DNA of 64,000 bases from Nannochloris sp. 'desiccata'. Taxonomy: Eukaryota; Chlorophyta; Trebouxiophyceae; Chlorellales; Chlorellaceae. The notes beneath the pieces were generated by a model, which saw only the letters and a program-made list of their open reading frames with translations, was not told the origin of the DNA and did no database searches. Positions 41,137-52,061 of the stretch are shown piece by piece. The stretch's first letter is position 1, and each line of letters opens with the position of its first letter. Made by a program: the position numbers and the translations under genes. The stretch covers positions 1,116,001 to 1,180,000 of the forward strand of contig JAGTXX020000012.1 of NCBI GenBank assembly GCA_019044685.2. Reading direction: 5' to 3'.

Positions 41137-44100
41137 CATTGGAGAGGAGGGGTAGAAGCCATAGCCACGTTCAGCATACGAAGGAGACACAGGAGCAGCT
41201 GCGGTGAATGCATTCTCTTCAAATCTCTCAAATTTACCTTGTCCTCTACCGCCACCTCCACCACCACCGCCGCCACCCCTTTTATTGCGAAGCGCTCCCA
41301 CTGCAAGCATGCCAATAGCAATCAACGCTGCTGTCGCACCGATAGCTGCAAATACAATACCGGTAATCTCACCGCCACTTAACCCTCCAGAACCACCATC
41401 TGAACTACTAGCTCCACCCTCGCCAGCGTCTTTCGCCTCTAAAGCCTCGGCAGATTTTTCAGACGCCAAAACCACTTCCTCGCCCTCACCTCCAGAAAGA
41501 GTATATTTCCCAGGGTTGTAGGCATCATACAGTGCTTGTATCTGTTCTGCAGTAAGCGCGGCATCAAATAACATTAAATTGGCTAGAGAGCCGTCATAGT
41601 ATCTAGCTGCATCGATACTATTGCCCAAATCTGAGCGACTGCACAAGAAAATATCGTGCGACATTAACGCAGGGTCGCCACCAGTGGGCACAGCCATGGA
41701 TCCGTCAGCAAGAGGGGTGGGTTGTGAGATTTTCCCGCTTTCGATTCCGTCAACATAGAGCACATACCCTTCCGCACCACTACCCCCTTCCCCATTTCCT
41801 TCATTGTCAGGTAAAGTAGTGAGAGAAATCATATGCCAAGATCCATCGTTGATATCTCCATGTTCTGGAGCTGCTGTGCGTGCTTCGCTGGATTTAATCT
41901 GCCCATCAGAATCAAGGAAACCAAGATCCCAAGGATCGTCATTAGAATCTTTAACAATCGCTCTAACAGTGCCATGGGCTGGATGACTCTGCTCAGGGAT
42001 GTAAAGATGCACTTGATTTGGAGAATAACCGGCTGTAGAGCTCCATCCAGAGTGACTGTACAAGTATTGAAAGGTATCTCCTTGAAAATCTGAAGTGCCA
42101 GGAAGACGCCGCATCCACAGATTCACTGAAAATGGGCCAGAAGCACCATACGCTACGTTATCAAGCTGAATAGCATTCATGGCAGATCTATTGCATACTG
42201 GTACGGTATCAAACATCGTGTCACTGACCCAGGTGATATTTGAATTACCTAGTACAGTACCGGAATATTCTGGTAAAGTCAATGCGTTGAGCACCCCTCC
42301 AGTCAACGGGAAAAAAGCAACCGGCTGAGGTGCGTCGACTTTCTGTAAGACTGGGAAAATACCAAATGTGGTTCCAGCAGGACGGGTGGCACAGAAACCG
42401 GCATCATAAAGAGGATTATTCTCCGGAGCGGTGCTGTTGACGAGGCGGGGCATGGGGATGCAACTGAGACCTTGATCGCATTTTTTAGGTGTTGTAGAGG
42501 AACTCTCGCTAGATGCAGAGATAGAACAGAGCTGTCCGAGTTGACCAAGGACTGTGCGCTCTTTAAGCGCCGCAGGAATACTGTATAAGAAGGAAAAAAT
42601 TAGATAAGTTAAAGAAAGTTTCTGAGCGGCCAATTCAAATAAAATCGAAATTATAATAATGATAATGTTGAAAAGAAAATAGTTACTAAAAGTGCTCTTA
42701 AAAGACTTACTCTAGGGCTTTGGTGGTAAAGCCAGATGTATTTGCTGGCGCACACAGCTCCCAGGTCGCATCAGCCGTCGGGCACACACGTTGCTCACCA
42801 GAAGCAAAAGGTTCTATTCCTTCTTGCCCTGCAGATACCACTGCACAATCAAACCACACATACTCTCCAGCAGCAGCAGGGAAGATGCAGTTCTTTCCCG
42901 TAACTGTCGTACGTTCAGCAACGTACACAGGCCTAGTAGCACTGCCACCCCCTCCAGTGCTTGTAGTATATTCAGGAGATACGTTCTTTAAATTGCATGT
43001 CTTCCACTCTCCGCTAGAGCTCAAACACGACGGTTCACTACTACTACCGCCGACGCTTTCAGGAAGCTGAATACAATCATCATAAATATCTCCATTGACG
43101 ACCATAGGGAAATTACAGATCCCGCCATCTGTAGTGACCCTCGCAACTTTTTGAAGCTGTAAAACTGGGACAGTGGACGGTCCAACACCAAGAGTACCAG
43201 GCTCAGGAGGTTGAATCAAAGCTTCTGCAGCACAGGGAGCCCATTCACCACCTTGAATACTACTAGTACTACCAGTACCTCCAAAAACATCGCTGTACAC
43301 ACTATTATCAACAGCCCAACAGAACTGGTCTCCACCAAAACTAAGGCAATTGTTCACTGTGATATCGCCATAACGAAGAGGAAATTGGCATAATCGGCCA
43401 TCTGCAGAGTACATGGTACCTCGAGCAAAAGCTTGAGTCATATCAGTACCGCTTGCTCTACTTATTTCTTCATCAAAATTTGCCATTTCTTCGCTATATT
43501 CATCGTACATAGAAGGTGGAGATGGGTAAAATGTGATGCTACCAGCAGTAGGAACAGCTTTGCTAGCAAGTGGTTCACAGGTTTCCCATTCTCCATCAGC
43601 CACAGGGCAAATCTCGTCAGTCGGTCTGCTAGCATCACCGCTGCTCACACAATCAACAATACTTTGTCCTTTGTAGACTGTAGGAAATATACAAGGACGG
43701 CCAGTAATAGACATGCGTTGGATTTCTGGACGCCTTGTAGAAACTGCCTCAGTCCCAGATTCTGAGTCTCGGGGTGGCAAGGGCCCAACTTTTTCTATTT
43801 GTTGATTAACCACAGAAAACAGCGATTCTACCTGGGTAGCATTCAATGCCACGTCCCACATAGACAAATAGGCGATATCTGCGTCAACGTGACGTTCTTC
43901 AGGGTCATCTCCACGTGAGCAGAGAATAATATTTCCATCCAGTACCATTGGGTCCCCGCCATCGACATTCAATCCAGGAGGAACGTTTCCAGCATTCAAA
44001 TCTGCTGCGAGCTGTCCATCAACGTACATACGATACCCAGGCCCGCCTTGAGGCTGAGATGTCATCGACAACATATGCCAATTTCCATCCAGTAAAGGAA

Positions 44101-45990
44101 AAAGCGGCTCTCGAGGCCCAACATTACTAGCTATCTGACCATCAGAATCGATATAGCCAGTGGAGGCGGTTTCGTTATACACATCATCGCTATCGCGGAC
44201 ATACAGCCGAGCTACTCCAAAGGCAGGGTGGCTCGCTTGAGGGAAATACAACTGGACTTGATTTGGGCCCCAGCCGCTCTGGTCTGAATCAGCATCCGTA
44301 CCTCGGTGAGAGTAGACGTACATAAGAGAAGGTGAATCTACATCAGATCCTAATCTTACCCATAGATTAACCGTAAAGGCACCAGTGGTAGCACCGTAGC
44401 GAACGGGATCGAGGGCAACAATGTTAAAGTCGTCGGCAGTGCAACGGAGGGCACCTCCAAAAATTTGGTCGTAAGCAACAGTGGCGCCTTTATTGACGCC
44501 TTTGTGTTCGCGGAGAGGGAAAGATTCGAGTGCAGGGGTGTTCAATGGGAAGAATGCCCTGTATAGAAGGAAAAAGAGAAAACACGTTCGTATGAGAACT
44601 ACAGGTTTTTTTTATAGTTAGGGTTGAAAAAGATGACGGTGAAGTAAAATAAATAAACAAATAGAAAAGCTTCTTACATTGGAGCAGGGACTTCAGAGCT
44701 ACTAGGCAGCAATACCCCTTCGGGAGCAAAGGCACAGACTCCTAATTTCCCCGACCCAGCTTCAGCAGCATTCCCACCAAGAGCACTTTCTATTTGAACG
44801 TCACTGAGCGGGAAACAGACGTAGCCTTCACCAGAGCATTGTTGCACAGTTTCAACAGGTTCTGTAGCGCATAATGGCTGCCCTCCAATACGTGCAGCAG
44901 TTATGGAAGAAGTAGAATCAGAAAAGCTAGGTGGTGAAGGAGCGGTGAGGTTAACAACAGGCTGTGTTGTTTGGAAAGGGAGCAAGGACGGAGGTGAGTC
45001 TGAAAAACTCGAGTTATTTGCGACAAAGCCAGCAGCAGTATCTCCATCAAACAACGCTTTGACTTGTTCTGCTTCCAACGGAACGTTATAAACCCTCAAA
45101 TTTGCAAGATTTCCACTGAAAAATCGGTCAGAATCCAGGTCGGCGCGTGCACACAAGGTCAAGGTGCCATTTAAATTTAATGGACCACCGCCGGTGGCCG
45201 GGTGCAAGAAGCCAGAAATATCTTGATATTCCTCTGTACTACTTAATTGAGACACAAACACACCATCAACGTACAATCTAAGACCTTTACTCGTGCCATC
45301 TGGTTGCGTTGTCAACGTAATAAAATGCCAGGAGTCTTGATTTGCAACGTTGGCTGCAGCCGCCTGCGATTCAGAAGTGGTTGGTTTGCAAGCTCCATCA
45401 GCAACACAGCCCTGGGAATCAAGATAGGTAATGAACTGAGGGTCAGTAACGGCGCCATCTTCGTTGTCACGTACAATAGCACGGACAACACCACCGTCAG
45501 GGTGGTCTTGTTGCGGGTAGTAGAGATGAATCACATTAGGCTCATAGGCGATGCTGTCCCCCGATGCTGCTGCTTCTACAGACGAGTGAGAGAAAGCATA
45601 CTCCATTTGTTGACCTCCATCGAGCCTTGGCTTAACCCAAAATGACACCGTAAATGGCCCATTTTGGCCATACGTAACCCCTGGAATGGTGAGATAAGAC
45701 TCTCTAGAGCGATCGCAGTCAAGAACGGTGAAGCCCGTCGTAGGGTCAAAGATCCAGTCAACGCCGGAAGAAGGGATGGCCTGGTATTCTGCTGCTGGAG
45801 TGGTAGAGTAGAGACTATTATCGGTGAGTGGGAAATAGAAATCTGGGATAGGTACTTCTTGTAGAAGAGACCTTGCTCTGTGGCGCGAGGACAACGAGGC
45901 AGCAGTGGCGTGTGGTACAAGCGTGGAAAAAAGGCACGCTAAAAAGCACATGCAGGCTGCCGAGGTTTTGATTTGCGCATAGTAAGCCAT
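40579..45990 (-). CDS. Large secreted/transmembrane protein with three LamG-like and four FN2-like domains
   Basis: Three exons, 45990..44678, 44558..42711 and 42580..40579, giving 1720 residues; both junctions are in phase 2. A signal peptide (AACMCFLACLFSTLVPHATA) is followed by a concanavalin/LamG-like domain, one in each exon, each with a GPFTVSFWV-type strand, a DSxG loop and LYVDG. In exon 2 four cysteine modules (CIFPTVYKGQSIVDC, CQFPLRYGDITVNNC, CNFPMVVNGDIYDDC, CIFPAAAGEYVWFDC, each followed by C...W..C) resemble fibronectin type II/kringle-like folds. A single membrane helix (GIVFAAIGATAALIAIGML) precedes a 250-residue cytoplasmic tail with poly-Asn and poly-Gly runs. Probably a glycan-binding or adhesion surface protein. 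Confidence 0.82.
40840..40899. repeat. (CCA)n trinucleotide repeat
   Basis: About 20 CCA/ACC units in plus orientation, encoding poly-Gly in the cytoplasmic tail of the LamG protein on the minus strand. Length is likely to be polymorphic. Confidence 0.9.
41105..41136. repeat. (GTT)n trinucleotide repeat
   Basis: About ten GTT units, encoding a poly-Asn run in the LamG protein on the minus strand. Confidence 0.9.
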
Positions 45991-46436
45991 CTTGAAGTTG
46001 TTTTAAAGCAAATTTAGTTGCTATTTGTTCTGCAAGGTAGAGCAAAAGCAATATTATAATATTTTTGCCAGGTTTAGTGAAGTGCAAAACGCGTATCTAG
46101 AGGTGATTCGGTAGCACTTTGGAGCTTTTGGATTACCTTATATTAGTAAATAGTATTATAGAAAACGAACGAGAGAAGGCTAGGTTGGCATAAAGTATTA
46201 TTTTGTGTGGCTTTTTTAAAAACGTTCACTCGCGAGGTCATAAGATTCCCGCTCCAATATCCACCCTGATTGAGATAATCCACTAGTGCATGGAGAGGTT
46301 ATACTGTTATAAGACCACGCAGAGGCTGAACGCAAAGGGTTAAAAAGTTCCCTCAGCCCGACCAACATCAATTTCAGGTTTCGCGCCCGACGATGTGTTC
46401 TGAAATATCCTCGTTCATTTTTCTGGGAACGCCATG

Positions 46437-46438
<2 letters not shown>

Positions 46439-46475
<37 letters not shown>
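46439..46475. repeat. Poly(G) tract of 37 bases
   Basis: An uninterrupted run of 37 G on the plus strand. Such a run can fold into G-quadruplexes and is difficult to sequence, so the true length may differ. Confidence 0.9.
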
Positions 46476-47388
46476 CTTATAATCAGAACAATCTTAATTT
46501 CAAATTTATTTTACCTTGCTTTCGACATTTTGTTTATATTTACTTTATAGCTCTTCGCTTGGGCGCTTGAACTCGTCGTGCTCGCGGTTTCGCGGTAAAA
46601 ATGAAACGGAGTTTAATAAAATCGTTTTAACCCTTTCTTGAAGAGTGCATCCTCTCTGATTTCCTCGGAAATCATGGCATCTAGAAGCTGAGAGGTTGAC
46701 AGATTCTAGCTAGCGAACAAAAGTGCTCCTGGCGGTGTCTGATGATCAGCGCTCTTTCAGCCAGGAAATGTTTGCTGACACCGCTGTGGCTGCTTCATGC
46801 AATTACGGCTCTTGCAATGCCCTGGACTGCTATAACCCCTCTGAGATATTAAAAATGCCTGGCTGTGATTGTTGAATTCACCGGCAGGCTCGGCAGCGGT
46901 CTCTTTCTTGATGTACTATCTCTTTTTGAAGACGGCGAGGCGGATCACGTCGTATGTAGGCACTCTCTTCAATCCGTTGTTTGAAGCAGGACAAGATCTT
47001 GAGATCTTTAAGGAAATGATAGGATGAGCATCCAGAGATTATCATATCTTTGTGGATGTTATCCGCCTATAATGCGGGACTTCTCCTTTCTGGAATATCA
47101 ATCGGGTGTTTGTGCTACCGCTTGCCGTGCCAACTTGCAATTGTGCAAACATGTTTGGTTTGATGCTCGAATTAACTGTAAAAATTATCTGGGAAAGGCT
47201 ATTTCTAACAATTCTCTTTTAATTATAACTCTATCAGGCTTTGTTAGTAATCAATGACTTGGGAAATAGAAAAGGCGTCAATGGCTTGGGAAAAAAAAAA
47301 AAAAAAAAAAAAAAGTGGAATATACAATTATTTAACTACGATGTACTACTTTTTCTAGAAAGAAAGCATTGAGAAAATGAAAAGGCAC

Positions 47389-47503
47389 AACCCCCCAAGT
47401 TACCCCAGCCCTGTTAAGGCTTTTTTGTTTCTTAATGAGAACATTCTTACGAACCCCCAAGTTACCCTTAGACCTGTTACGTTTTTTTTTTTTTTTTTTT
47501 TTT
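47389..47503. repeat. Imperfect direct repeat ending in poly(T)
   Basis: Two units, each reading AACCCCCAAGTTACCC, then CCTGTTA and a T-run, start about 62 bases apart (near 47389 and 47451). The second ends in 22 T. The arrangement could be a local duplication with homopolymer growth. Confidence 0.6.
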
Positions 47504-47522
47504 AATTCCGTGTGTTTGGTTA

Positions 47523-49742
47523 TTATGCTTTATCAGCAACCTCATTTTCATCATCCAATCCAATGCTGCTTCCTTGTTGCTGTTTAGGGAGCAGTGGTGC
47601 GAAAACAGGCGAGCCACGCTTCTCGCGGGCAATGAGCACGGCGAGTGCAACAAGGGCAGCAAGTGCCAAACAGGAGGCAATCGCAATGCCAGCAATTGCG
47701 CCACCAGAAAGGCCGCTACTATTATTCTCATTATTTGTTGCAGACATTTGGCCAGCCAAACGTAACTTATGTGCTGGTATATCGAATTGAGACTTTCCAA
47801 ACTCGAAGCCATCAAGCCGGCGGTTGATGACAGCCGTGTTAGCAAGGTAGCTGATAGGAAGGTAAATAGCTTGTTCGTGGATAGCTGTAAGTATCTTCTT
47901 CCAGAGCTCTGTGCGTTCTTCAATATTTTCGGTCAATAACACTCGGCTGATGGTCTCATCCAGCTCCGTCTTATTCATAGGCTCAGCTAGGCCCTCGATG
48001 TCGTTACGCATCCCCTGCTGTGCTGCGAAAGATGCCTCGTCAGGTACACGCCAAGATGCTGCAAAAGAATGAGGATCATAAGGGGATCCCCAGGATTCGG
48101 AAAATGCCAATGAAAAGTCTCCATTTTGAGCTCTTGAGTTCCAATCATCTTTAGGTAATGGCACTGCCACCACATCAATTCCAAGCTCGGCAAGGTCTTT
48201 GCGCACGTCGTCTTCTAAAGCTTTTTGAACTGCATCATCTTTCACGTAGATAAACTCCAAAGAAAGTAATGTTCCATTTTTGCTTCGAATGCCGGTACCA
48301 TTGGCTGGCATAACCCATCCATCTGCATCCAAAAGTAATTTTGCCTTTTCAAAATCAAAATCCATCAGAGGGAACAGGTCCACATCGCAGTAGGGAAGAT
48401 TACGAGAAAACACGGAATGCGCTACTTCTTCAATGCCCCCAAGATCATTAGAGATCATTGATGCTTTGTTGATGCCATGAACGATTGCCTTGCGCACTGA
48501 CAGCGACGATGTCGGCCCGTTTGCCGAATTAATCACAACCAAGCGAGTGTTCAATGGCGGGGAGATGAAGGTCTCGAGATTACTGAGTTTGGTTGCTTCC
48601 TTAAAATCTCCCGCTGTCATGCTAGCAGTTCCGTAGGCTACATCGAGAGAACCGACTGAAAGAGCGTTTAACACGTCTTCATGTGTATTATAGCGACGGA
48701 CAATTAGACCAGCATGCTCAGGCTTTCCGCCCCAATAATGAGGGTTTGCATCAAAGTGTACCTCTTGAACAACTTCATCGTCCTCCAACTCTGCTATTGC
48801 GACTTCAGAGAGGCCAATAACGCGTTTATTAGTGATAGTTTGTACGAAAACATAAGGACCAGTACCGATGGGCGAAATGTGCCCTTCGCAAATAGCCTCA
48901 GCTGATCCATCGGCTGCCTCTACCGTGCCCCAGGTTCGAGGGCAAGTATTGCCGTTTTCAGGCATTTGGGCCTTGGAAAGCATACGAAGGGGGCGAATGT
49001 ACGTAAGCTCTTGTAGTGCAGGGTAGTAAGGGGAGTTAAAAACAAGGTCGAATGCGAATTCGTCCTTGACTTCCCAAGAGGTCAAACGGGAAGGCAAATC
49101 ATACCTGCAGTAATGCAATTATGGCAATGTTAGGCACCTTGAGCTCTAAATAGGGCGTTTTTTAATAATTTATAAGTTTGAATGCGACATTAAATGATCC
49201 GCAAACCTGGTGACGATTTACTTACCAGCCATGATAGTCTTCAGAAAGCAATGCTTTTGCAAGAACGTTGTCAAAGTTAGCGGCAGCAACTTCCGCGTTC
49301 CAAGGGGTGCCATCATGGAACTTGACATCTTTACGCAAGGTAAACGATATAATGTAAGTACCATTTGGGCCGTCGCGCTCTGTCCACGAGCTTGCCAAAG
49401 CAGGGAGGATCTCGCCGTTGCCTCCGTAGGAGGTCAGTCCTTCGTAAATCCAATTGTTTGAGAAGAATTCATTGGGTCTGTATCCTGCAAGCATTTTAAA
49501 TGTATTGAGGTGATTTTAGAGATGGCTAAATCTTGAAAATCTTGCAAAAGGGTTGACTTCCTATATTTCTTACCATGTGGAGACAGCGGGCCGACTGAAT
49601 TGAACAACCCCGTCTGAGCAGAAGGGGAGATACTTATCATTTCTGCACCTTGATCGGCAAATGAAGAAGAAATCATCAAAGTCACCGTAATGATAGCTGC
49701 CTTCGAGGCTGAAACAAGCGTGCGTGGCACCATCACCAACAT
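47523..49742 (-). CDS. NikA/SBP_bac_5-type solute-binding protein with C-terminal membrane anchor
   Basis: Three exons, 49742..49574, 49484..49226 and 49104..47523, 669 residues. It opens with a signal peptide (KAAIITVTLMISSSFA). Residues about 35-610 match bacterial family 5 extracellular solute-binding proteins, closest by eye to nickel-binding NikA: GYRPNEFFSNNWIYEGL, LRKDVKFHDGTPWNAE, IGTGPYVF, NPHYWGG, VVINSANG and SVRKAIVHGINK. A Ser/Gly linker, one membrane helix (GAIAGIAIASCLALAALVALAV) and a short Lys/Arg- then Gln/acid-rich cytoplasmic tail follow. Bacterial relatives are soluble or lipid-anchored and serve ABC importers. Here the two introns, the eukaryotic signal peptide and the type I anchor indicate transfer from bacteria followed by domestication. 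The ligand is unknown. Confidence 0.87.
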
Positions 49743-50357
49743 TTCGAAAAAACAAAGGTGGCAGAAGGGTAGAGCGATAATTTTTTTCGTCCGAACGCCC
49801 GAAGAGAGAGATACGGGGATATTTAGTAATGGATATATGAAGAATAGGCAGGGTTTCGCGTTTTAGTGACTGCAAACTACCACACCTGGATCAAAGATTC
49901 ACCTTCCTCAATCCCCAACTTTTCAAAAAACTTAAGGAGGGGCTGAAAGGGTGCAACGAGCTCTTCTATGGCCGACATTTGCTATATTCTGTTCAATATT
50001 TGAAGGCGCAGTTCATTATTTTGCAAACGGTTGTAACATCAAATCAAGAGATTTAGAGAATTCATAGAGGAAGAACTGACAAAGGAAGATGAACGCTCAG
50101 CTGTTTATTACTTGATTTGAGCTACTATAATACTGGACTAGAAGGATTTTCAGGCAATCTAAGCTCAAAGTAGGCCTCTCGCAACGAAAAGTTTGAAAAG
50201 ATTTGTAGCAGTTCCATTGTCACACCGTGTCTTTTCAACGAATCCATAGCTAGAAAGCGAAAGGTCGCTGAAAAGAAACAAGAACCCTATTCAGGTGTGC
50301 CCCATCCTAAGAAGACCCCAAGCCTTCACAGAGGAACGCTGTTTGGTCTCATATATA
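49743..50357. promoter_or_regulatory. Divergent promoter region solute-binding protein / STEAP-like
   Basis: About 615 bases between divergent starts. In-frame codons continue upstream of the STEAP-like ATG to 50295 but without family resemblance. No specific element was recognised. Confidence 0.45.
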
Positions 50358-51764
50358 ATGTCGGTGTCGACCCAACGTCGTATGAAAGTTGCAATAATTG
50401 GGACTGGGCGGATGGGACAGGCCTTGGCTATCCGGTGTGTTAATTTTGGAGGATGTAGTAAATATGATGTATCAGTTGGATCACGTCATCCAACTAGCAG
50501 TATTGAACACCCTGGTCTCTCTGTGCCGGTGCTGGAAAATGCCGCAGCTCTCTCAGGCGCCAACATAGTAGTCCTTGCAATCCCTGTATCTGCATTTCCA
50601 CACATCACATCTAAGTATTCTGAGCTTCTTCAAAATGTGATAGTTATAGATATTTCCAATGCCAGTGTAGCAGAGCGTGGTGAACTTTATGCCAGGTCAA
50701 CAACTGCAGTGGGAGAGGCGAACGACACGTCATCATTCAAGTCGTTAGATCCTCCGTCTTCAGCTGAATGGCTTCAAGAACGGCTAGGTTCTTCAGTTCA
50801 GGTAGTGAAAGCGTTCAATAATCTTGGCTCAAAAGCCATTCGAAGCGGTAATATGTATGCTCAATTGGAAACAGTGGCCATATCCAATTCGATGGAAGCC
50901 TTGAAGATTGTTCAAGATTTCGCAGCAGCATCTGGTATTACAGTCACACACAGTGTCGACGATTTACAATTTTCACGGCATTTGGAAAGAATACAGCAAG
51001 CTTCTGCTTTAAAAGAATGGCAAACTCCATTCTACTTGCTATTAGTGCTGGGTCTCGTCATGTTTATCTACTGTGCTGCCAGATCCATGGTGGTTGGGAA
51101 AAACCTCGTTCAAACGTGCAACAGTTCAATTGCTTGGTTATCTATTACTGGACTAAGCTTAACCTACCTTCCTGGAGCTATTGTGCGCGTGAGGAAAATA
51201 ATAGTCAATGCAGACCAGCCGCTGCTACCACTCTGGTTTGTGCAATGGCTAGAAGTACGCAAGGAATTAGGCACTCTGTCCTGGGCAGCCGCTTTTCTGC
51301 ACATGTATCTAACGGTTTTCCTACTCAATCCAGCATACTGCGATTACTTGTATGACTTGGATTCTCATGTATTGAATTTCAGAGGTAATTGGACAATACT
51401 GAGTGGAACAATTGCTTTTATCTTCATGACGCTTCCTGCTGTCGCCTCTCTGCCCGGGATCGGAAACAAACTCAACCACCGATCCTGGGTCTTTATGCAG
51501 TCTACTGGAGGCATTGCTGCCCTCATTCTGTCGTCTTTTCACACAATCACTCTAGGATCGGAGATATGGCTGCCAATCCGTTCATGGAAATTCTATATGC
51601 CGCCCGTCTCCTTGGCGGCTTTTGTACTGCCTTGTATTGTCGTTTTTATAACAGTTTTAGCCTTTGGTTGGAATTTTGTTTGTCGCAATCTAGGACGCAC
51701 TGTGCCGCGCTGCCATATTGTGCGAGATGGGTATGCTGAACTTGCTGTATATCAGCGGGTGTGA
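50358..51764 (+). CDS. STEAP-like metalloreductase
   Basis: Single exon, 468 residues from the ATG at 50358 (MSVSTQRRMKVAIIG); in-frame ATGs at 50295 and 50385 are alternatives. The N-terminal half is an F420/NADP-type oxidoreductase Rossmann domain with GTGRMGQAL, VSVGSRHP and VKAFNNLGSKA. The C-terminal half is a six-helix ferric-reductase-like domain with membrane spans beginning at FYLLLVLGLVMFIYCA. Candidate haem-ligating His occur in FLHMYLTVFLL and SSFHTITLG. This NADPH-domain plus FRD-TM arrangement is that of animal STEAP proteins, which reduce Fe3+ and Cu2+ at membranes. The order and length fit (human STEAPs about 450-490). A role in metal uptake at plasma membrane or endosome is inferred. 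Confidence 0.82.
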   Translation: MSVSTQRRMKVAIIGTGRMGQALAIRCVNFGGCSKYDVSVGSRHPTSSIEHPGLSVPVLENAAALSGANIVVLAIPVSAFPHITSKYSELLQNVIVIDISNASVAERGELYARSTTAVGEANDTSSFKSLDPPSSAEWLQERLGSSVQVVKAFNNLGSKAIRSGNMYAQLETVAISNSMEALKIVQDFAAASGITVTHSVDDLQFSRHLERIQQASALKEWQTPFYLLLVLGLVMFIYCAARSMVVGKNLVQTCNSSIAWLSITGLSLTYLPGAIVRVRKIIVNADQPLLPLWFVQWLEVRKELGTLSWAAAFLHMYLTVFLLNPAYCDYLYDLDSHVLNFRGNWTILSGTIAFIFMTLPAVASLPGIGNKLNHRSWVFMQSTGGIAALILSSFHTITLGSEIWLPIRSWKFYMPPVSLAAFVLPCIVVFITVLAFGWNFVCRNLGRTVPRCHIVRDGYAELAVYQRV

Positions 51765-52061
51765 TGTGTTGTAACAAATTATAATTAGAAAATGCGATGC
51801 TTATGGAAAAGAAATAAAATAGGTGCTCAAGTGTGGTGCGGTAGGTTGATTGATTCGTTTTTGAACCTGTGCTATGAGCTGCCATGGTGTGGATTATTTG
51901 AATTAAAAATCATCGTCCTCTTATGAAGAGACGTCAAATGCGGTATTGCAGCAGCAAATGCTCGAAATTAACAATTGGAAAACTCACGAGAAAACATGAA
52001 AATAGTGAAAAACGCTCTTGGACTTAATTTTTATTTTTATTATAAAACCGTACTTCTACAT

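Larger units (their letters stand above)
45991..47522. other. 1.5-kb spacer with long homopolymers
   Basis: No convincing gene. The region contains poly(G) at 46439..46475, poly(A) at 47291..47314, poly(T) at 47482..47503 and an imperfect direct repeat around 47389..47490. At 46722..46876 and 46873..46983 short open stretches on the plus strand look protein-like (one with CNYGSCNALDC) but are bounded by stops. They may be remains of a decayed gene. Confidence 0.5.

Noticed and set aside
40579..45990. Three separate genes for the LamG-containing ORFs
   Set aside because: Splice sites at 44678/44558 and 42711/42580 join all three in phase 2, only the first has a signal peptide and only the last has a membrane anchor, so one gene is simpler.
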